From NCBI RefSeq assembly GCF_017875235.1, contig NZ_JAGGMI010000004.1, positions 124,001-188,000 of the forward strand: 64,000 bases of DNA, in the 5' to 3' direction. The DNA is from Asticcacaulis solisilvae. Its GTDB lineage: Bacteria > Pseudomonadota > Alphaproteobacteria > Caulobacterales > Caulobacteraceae. A model generated the notes under the pieces. That model saw only the letters and a program-made list of their open reading frames with translations, did not search any database and had not been told where the DNA came from. The position numbers and the translations under genes are program-made. This document shows, piece after piece, positions 60,379 to 64,000 of this stretch. The stretch's first letter is position 1, and every line of letters starts with the position of its first letter.

Positions 60379-60792
60379 ATGCTGTCCCAGCGCGCCAAAT
60401 ATACTATACGTGTGATGCAGGAATTAGCCCGCTGCGGACCGGAAACCAGCCTGCAGGCCGGTGAGCTGGCCAGCCGCATCAAGGCGCCGCAACACTTTCT
60501 TGAAGGCATATTGCTCGATCTCCGCCGCGAAGGCCTTCTCACCTCGCGCCGCGGCCGCAGCGGCGGCTATACCCTGGCCAAGCCGGCCGACCTGATTTCC
60601 ATCGCCGACCTGATCCGCCTGACCGATGGCCCCCTGGCGCTGACGACCTGCGCCAGCCGCACCGCCTATGCACAGTGCGAGGACTGCCCGACCCCGGACG
60701 ACTGCTCGCTGCGCACTATCCTGGTCGCGGCGCGCGACGCCATGGCGCGCGTGCTGGAAGGCTCTACCCTGGCCAGGCCGTTCCCGATCTAG
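60379..60792 (+). CDS. Rrf2 family transcriptional regulator with Cys cluster
   Basis: The 137-residue protein starts MLSQRAKYTIRVMQELARCG and has the Rrf2 winged helix (LASRIKAPQHFLEGILLDLRREGLL, GRSGGYTLAKPADLISIADLIR). Cys91, Cys100, Cys103 and Cys109 form a C-x8-C-x2-C-x5-C cluster, which could hold an iron-sulfur cluster as in IscR or NsrR. It is divergent from the desulfinase-like gene. It probably senses sulfur, iron or redox state and controls that gene. Confidence 0.88.
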   Translation: MLSQRAKYTIRVMQELARCGPETSLQAGELASRIKAPQHFLEGILLDLRREGLLTSRRGRSGGYTLAKPADLISIADLIRLTDGPLALTTCASRTAYAQCEDCPTPDDCSLRTILVAARDAMARVLEGSTLARPFPI

Positions 60793-60807
60793 ACTTTCCG
60801 CCACGCC

Positions 60808-61236
60808 TTAAGACCGGTTGCCCCAGACATAGGTGCGTTCCTTGGCCGTCGGCTTGGCGACCTGATCGCCCAACATGCGGGCGATGCGGAACAAAAGCTT
60901 GTGGTCGTCGAACGGCTTGGCGACATAGTCCTTGGCGCCCAGGCTCATCGCCATCTGGATATCCCCCATCGCCTGGCGCGCGGTCAGCATCAGCACCGGA
61001 ATATTCTGATAAGGCACGGTCGCCTTCAGCCCCTGCAAGAAAGAGAAGCCGTCGCGTCCCGGCAGGCCGATGTCCAGCAGGATGCCGTGCGGCTTGAACT
61101 CGCCGACCAGCCGCATGGCGGTATCGGCGTCCTTGGCCTTGCAGGTATTGTACCCGGCCAGACCCAGGCGGATCGCCACCAGTTCGGCGATATCGGGATT
61201 GTCTTCAACGACCAGGATGCGGCGGGGTTCAGTCAT
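60808..61236 (-). CDS. Single-domain response regulator (CheY-like)
   Basis: The 142-residue protein is a stand-alone receiver: ILVVEDNPDIAEL, the phosphoacceptor Asp in GILLDIGLPGRDGFSFL, LMLTARQ and Lys in DYVAKPFDD. A short tail KERTYVWGNRS follows. It starts (ATG 61236) eight bases after the stop of the hybrid kinase at 61245, so it is in the same operon and likely takes phosphate from it. No output domain is present. Confidence 0.9.
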   Translation of the reverse strand: MTEPRRILVVEDNPDIAELVAIRLGLAGYNTCKAKDADTAMRLVGEFKPHGILLDIGLPGRDGFSFLQGLKATVPYQNIPVLMLTARQAMGDIQMAMSLGAKDYVAKPFDDHKLLFRIARMLGDQVAKPTAKERTYVWGNRS

Positions 61237-61244
61237 TTGGGACC

Positions 61245-63641
61245 TCAAGCAGTCTTGTATTTGGTTTCACTGGCCATGCGGATGGCCGCTGTCGGATCGA
61301 AAGCCGTCCCTGCCGGAACGTTGAGCCAGAGCGCCACGGCGTTGAGCAAGGCGGACGGCATAACGGGTTTGGCCAGCATGGCGTTCATGCCGGCCGACAG
61401 ACACGCCTGCAGGCGGGCCTCCCCGCCCGCCGCCGTCAGGCCCAGGATCGGAACGTCGGCGTTGAACGGGCAGCCGCTGCGGATGGACCGGGTGGCGGCG
61501 AAGCCATCCATGACCGGCATGTTGATATCCATCAGGATCAGGTCGTAAGGCGCGCGCTGGCTGGCCTGAACACCATCATAGCCGTTAATGGCCACATCGA
61601 TGTCGTGGCCGTAGGGGGTCAGCAGGTTGACCAGCAGGTCCGTCACGGCATCCTGGTCGTCAACCACCAGGATACGGCCGGGCCGGTGCGGAACCGTCAC
61701 GGGCGCCGCATGCAGCAGATTCATGTCGGGCAAGGGAATTTCGAACCAGAATTCGGCCCCTTCGCCCGGCGCGCTGTTGACGCCGATCGTTCCGCTCATT
61801 AGTTCGACCAGCTGCTTGCAGATCGACAGGCCCAGGCCCGTCCCGCCCGGCATATCATGGGCGCTGCGATCGACCTGGCTGAAGCGCTCGAACAGCCGCG
61901 CCTTTCCGGCCTCCGAAATGCCGGGACCGGTATCGCGCACGCTGACGCGCAGGCGGTCACCGTCCGGCAAACGGCTCTGAGACAGGCTGATGGTGACTCC
62001 GCCGGTTTCGGTGAACTTGACGGCATTGCCAACCAGGTTCAGCAAGACCTGATGCAGGCGTCCGTCGTCGATCAGCGCCTGGGGCGCCAGGCCATCGGCG
62101 CCCTCGACCGTCAGCGTCAGTCCCTTGTTTCCAGCCTGGAGCGACAGAAGATCGACCACGTCCGCCGCGATATCGGCCACCGACGCCGGCGCCAGGTCCA
62201 GTTCAAGCTGGCCGGCTTCCAGCTTCGAGTGATCGAGAATGTCGTTGATCAGATTCAGCAGCCCCTGCCCCGCCGAATGGATGCGCTGGCTGTGGCGGCG
62301 CAGATCGTCATTGCCGGCCAGGAGATCGCGCAGAAGGGCTGAAAAGCCAATAATGCTGGTCAGCGGGGTGCGCAGTTCGTGGCTCATATTGGCCAGGAAC
62401 TGCGCCTTGGCCTCGGCGGCGGCATTGGCCTCGATACTGGCCTGGGCCAGGGCGTCTTCGGTCGCCTTCTGGTGCGAAATATCGCGCACCACGTCCTGAA
62501 AGGCGACGACCCGTTCGCCCGCCTCGTCGAGGATGGGCGACGGATGCGCCTCCGCCCATATGACATGACCATCCTTGTGCACGGCGCGATACCGGACACG
62601 CAGGCCCTCGTCCCAGTTCTTGTTGCGCACATAAGCGCTGTAAGCGGCAAAGGTTGCGTCGCAGTCGTCGCGATGGATGACGTCCCGGACATTTCGGCCG
62701 ACCAGGTCATCGGGTTCGTAGCCCAGGATCTTTTTGACGGCCGGGGAGATATATTCAATGCATCCGGAAAGATCGAAGATCGTGATGATATCATTCGATT
62801 CGTCCGCCAATAGCCGGTAGCGTGCCTCGCTCTGCTCCAGCCGTTCCTGATTTCGGATAAAGTTGGTCACATCGCGGCAGATACCGAACAGGCCGGTGAC
62901 CTCACCGCCGGGGGCACGCTCGCAAATGCCGTGCACCTGAACGATGCCGATGTCATCGCCACGCACGATACGGGCGCGATAGGTGAAGCTGCCGCCATCC
63001 GCCAGGGCACTGTCCATCGCCTGCCGGGCCATGTCGCGGTCGTCCGGGTGATACAGGGCCACGACATCGTTGAGCGGTGGCGCCTTCATCTGCGGATCCT
63101 GCCCATAGATGACGTAGACTTCCGGCGACCATTGGATGTCTCCGGTGGCCAGGGCGTACGACCAGTGGCCGACATTGGCCAGCTTTTCGGCCATCTGCAG
63201 GTAATCGCGGTACTGGCGCAGCTCACGGCGGGCCTTGAGCTGCTCCTGTTCGAACAACCGGCGTTCGCGCGCCGGAAACAGCGCGATATGGGTAAGAACG
63301 GTCGCACCCTCGGCAGGAGCCTGGCGGGCGCTTAAGAGGACCGCAAGGCTCTGGCCGTCGGCGAGCTTCAGGTCCAGCGAGACTTCCTGGACGCTCCCCG
63401 TCAAGGCAAGTTGGGGGGCAACGCGCGCCTTGTAAATAAAGAAGGAGGCGCGGGTCAGAAGGCTGCCAATATTGGCTTCCTTCAATGCCGCGGGGTCCAG
63501 GCCGGTCATTTCACAAAAACTGGCATTGGCCCGGATGATCCGGCCGGCATCATCGCAGACGACCAGGCCGCAGGGGCTCAGCTCGAACAATTCGGCCGAC
63601 GTCGCGGCCTCACCAGCGCGGACAGCAGCCTTCAGATCCAT
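61245..63641 (-). CDS. Soluble PAS-PAS-PAS hybrid histidine kinase
   Basis: The 798-residue protein has no membrane segment. The first PAS (about 15-130) has FELSPCGLVVCDDAGRII and LLTRASFFIYKARVAPQLAL, the PAS form seen with RsbQ-type hydrolases. A second (about 155-265, VGHWSYALATGDIQWSPE) and a third (about 275-400) follow. The kinase core has His421 in NMSHELRTPLTSIIGF, NLVGNAVKFTE, RDTGPGI and GTGLGLSICKQL; the C-terminal receiver has LMDINMPVMDG. Its start overlaps the stop of the RsbQ-like gene by one base (TGATG), so the two are translated together. Confidence 0.92.
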   Translation of the reverse strand: MDLKAAVRAGEAATSAELFELSPCGLVVCDDAGRIIRANASFCEMTGLDPAALKEANIGSLLTRASFFIYKARVAPQLALTGSVQEVSLDLKLADGQSLAVLLSARQAPAEGATVLTHIALFPARERRLFEQEQLKARRELRQYRDYLQMAEKLANVGHWSYALATGDIQWSPEVYVIYGQDPQMKAPPLNDVVALYHPDDRDMARQAMDSALADGGSFTYRARIVRGDDIGIVQVHGICERAPGGEVTGLFGICRDVTNFIRNQERLEQSEARYRLLADESNDIITIFDLSGCIEYISPAVKKILGYEPDDLVGRNVRDVIHRDDCDATFAAYSAYVRNKNWDEGLRVRYRAVHKDGHVIWAEAHPSPILDEAGERVVAFQDVVRDISHQKATEDALAQASIEANAAAEAKAQFLANMSHELRTPLTSIIGFSALLRDLLAGNDDLRRHSQRIHSAGQGLLNLINDILDHSKLEAGQLELDLAPASVADIAADVVDLLSLQAGNKGLTLTVEGADGLAPQALIDDGRLHQVLLNLVGNAVKFTETGGVTISLSQSRLPDGDRLRVSVRDTGPGISEAGKARLFERFSQVDRSAHDMPGGTGLGLSICKQLVELMSGTIGVNSAPGEGAEFWFEIPLPDMNLLHAAPVTVPHRPGRILVVDDQDAVTDLLVNLLTPYGHDIDVAINGYDGVQASQRAPYDLILMDINMPVMDGFAATRSIRSGCPFNADVPILGLTAAGGEARLQACLSAGMNAMLAKPVMPSALLNAVALWLNVPAGTAFDPTAAIRMASETKYKTA

Positions 63642-64000
63642 CAGGCGGCCTTTTGCGCGGCTTCACCCAGCCAGGCGATCATGGCTTCACGCACGGCATC
63701 TGGGTCGCTGAGATGCGGGTAATGGCCCTGGGTGTTAAGCAGGACGCGGTCACTACCGCGGATCTGGGCCTGCATGAATTCGCCGACCTGCGGTGGCGAA
63801 ATAATGTCGTCGCGGCACTGCATGATCAGGGCCGGCGTCGTGACGGCGGCCAGGTCGGCGCGATGGTCCGACAGGAAGATGACCCTGGCGAAATCGTGCA
63901 TGATGTCCGGGTCGTTGCTGACGAAGTAATTCTCCAGCTCGGCGGTCAGTTCCGGCCGGTCGGCATTGGCCATGACAAGAGGCGCCAGATAGGAGGACCA
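63641..64000 (-). CDS. RsbQ-like alpha/beta hydrolase, C-terminal part (5' end outside window)
   Basis: The last 119 residues are present: WSSYLAPLVMANADRPELTAELENYF (split here), then DFARVIFLSDHRADLAAV, the acid in MQCRDDIISPPQVG and the catalytic His in NTQGHYPHLSDPD. RPEL, FARV.F.SD.RADL and QC.DD are hallmarks of RsbQ-type hydrolases, the bacterial relatives of plant D14/KAI2 receptors. RsbQ in Bacillus supports RsbP, a PAS phosphatase, in the energy-stress pathway. Here the PAS-bearing kinase follows with a one-base overlap, so the hydrolase may make the ligand for its PAS domain. Confidence 0.88.
   Translation of the reverse strand, partial: WSSYLAPLVMANADRPELTAELENYFVSNDPDIMHDFARVIFLSDHRADLAAVTTPALIMQCRDDIISPPQVGEFMQAQIRGSDRVLLNTQGHYPHLSDPDAVREAMIAWLGEAAQKAA

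Overview
The window is high-GC, gene-dense bacterial chromosome, most likely from an alphaproteobacterium of the Caulobacteraceae (Asticcacaulis/Caulobacter/Brevundimonas type). This is an inference from gene content: large TonB-dependent receptors next to flavin-dependent tryptophan-halogenase-like genes, many receiver and histidine-kinase proteins, NodT-type efflux, a phasin plus 3-hydroxybutyrate dehydrogenase (PHB turnover), and phenylalanine hydroxylase with pterin carbinolamine dehydratase. I saw no rRNA or tRNA genes, CRISPR array, integrase, transposase or phage genes.

Layout. 1-3.5 kb: the end of an unknown gene, small proteins, a soluble KdpD-like kinase, a DUF1328 membrane peptide and a KdpE-like regulator. 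3.1-8.1 kb: PhhB, an exported GH2 glycosidase, PhhA, a winged-helix regulator with a membrane protein, and a frameshifted SRAP gene. 8.2-20 kb: a prolyl oligopeptidase lipoprotein, an uncharacterised receiver plus two-paralogue operon, PHB genes, an Atm1-like ABC exporter, a DsbA-family protein and a GDSL esterase. 20-24.5 kb: MerC, a Dabb protein, an esterase, a lipoprotein and a GT-C membrane protein. 24.5-32.9 kb: a TonB receptor with a beta-helix lipoprotein beside pstSCAB, with Pho-box-like sites. 33.1-38 kb: exported MsrB and MsrA, an EAL protein whose PAS start is frameshifted, and a GAF-PAS kinase lacking its phosphoacceptor histidine. 38-45 kb: an ArsR/AHSA1 pair, a RibD-like reductase, and a TetR-controlled NodT-HlyD-DHA2 efflux operon interrupted by a 319-bp nested palindrome. 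45-59 kb: GabT, two divergent DUF6445 dioxygenase-like genes, three halogenase-family genes (the middle one degenerate), a large TonB receptor, a cupin/JmjC-like protein and an aminotransferase. 59-64 kb: a sulfinate-desulfinase-like protein with a divergent Rrf2 regulator, then an RsbQ-like hydrolase, PAS hybrid kinase and receiver operon cut by the window edge.

The most interesting parts are the halogenase/TonB/dioxygenase cluster with its degenerate middle halogenase, the RsbQ-like hydrolase coupled to a PAS kinase, the histidine-less kinase with a receiver remnant, the receiver plus two-paralogue operon, and a dispersed palindromic repeat (consensus ends GCGATAT...ATATCGC) present in at least six intergenic copies. 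Two genes (SRAP and EAL) would each be restored by one extra C in a short C run, so real mutation and base-calling error must be separated there.
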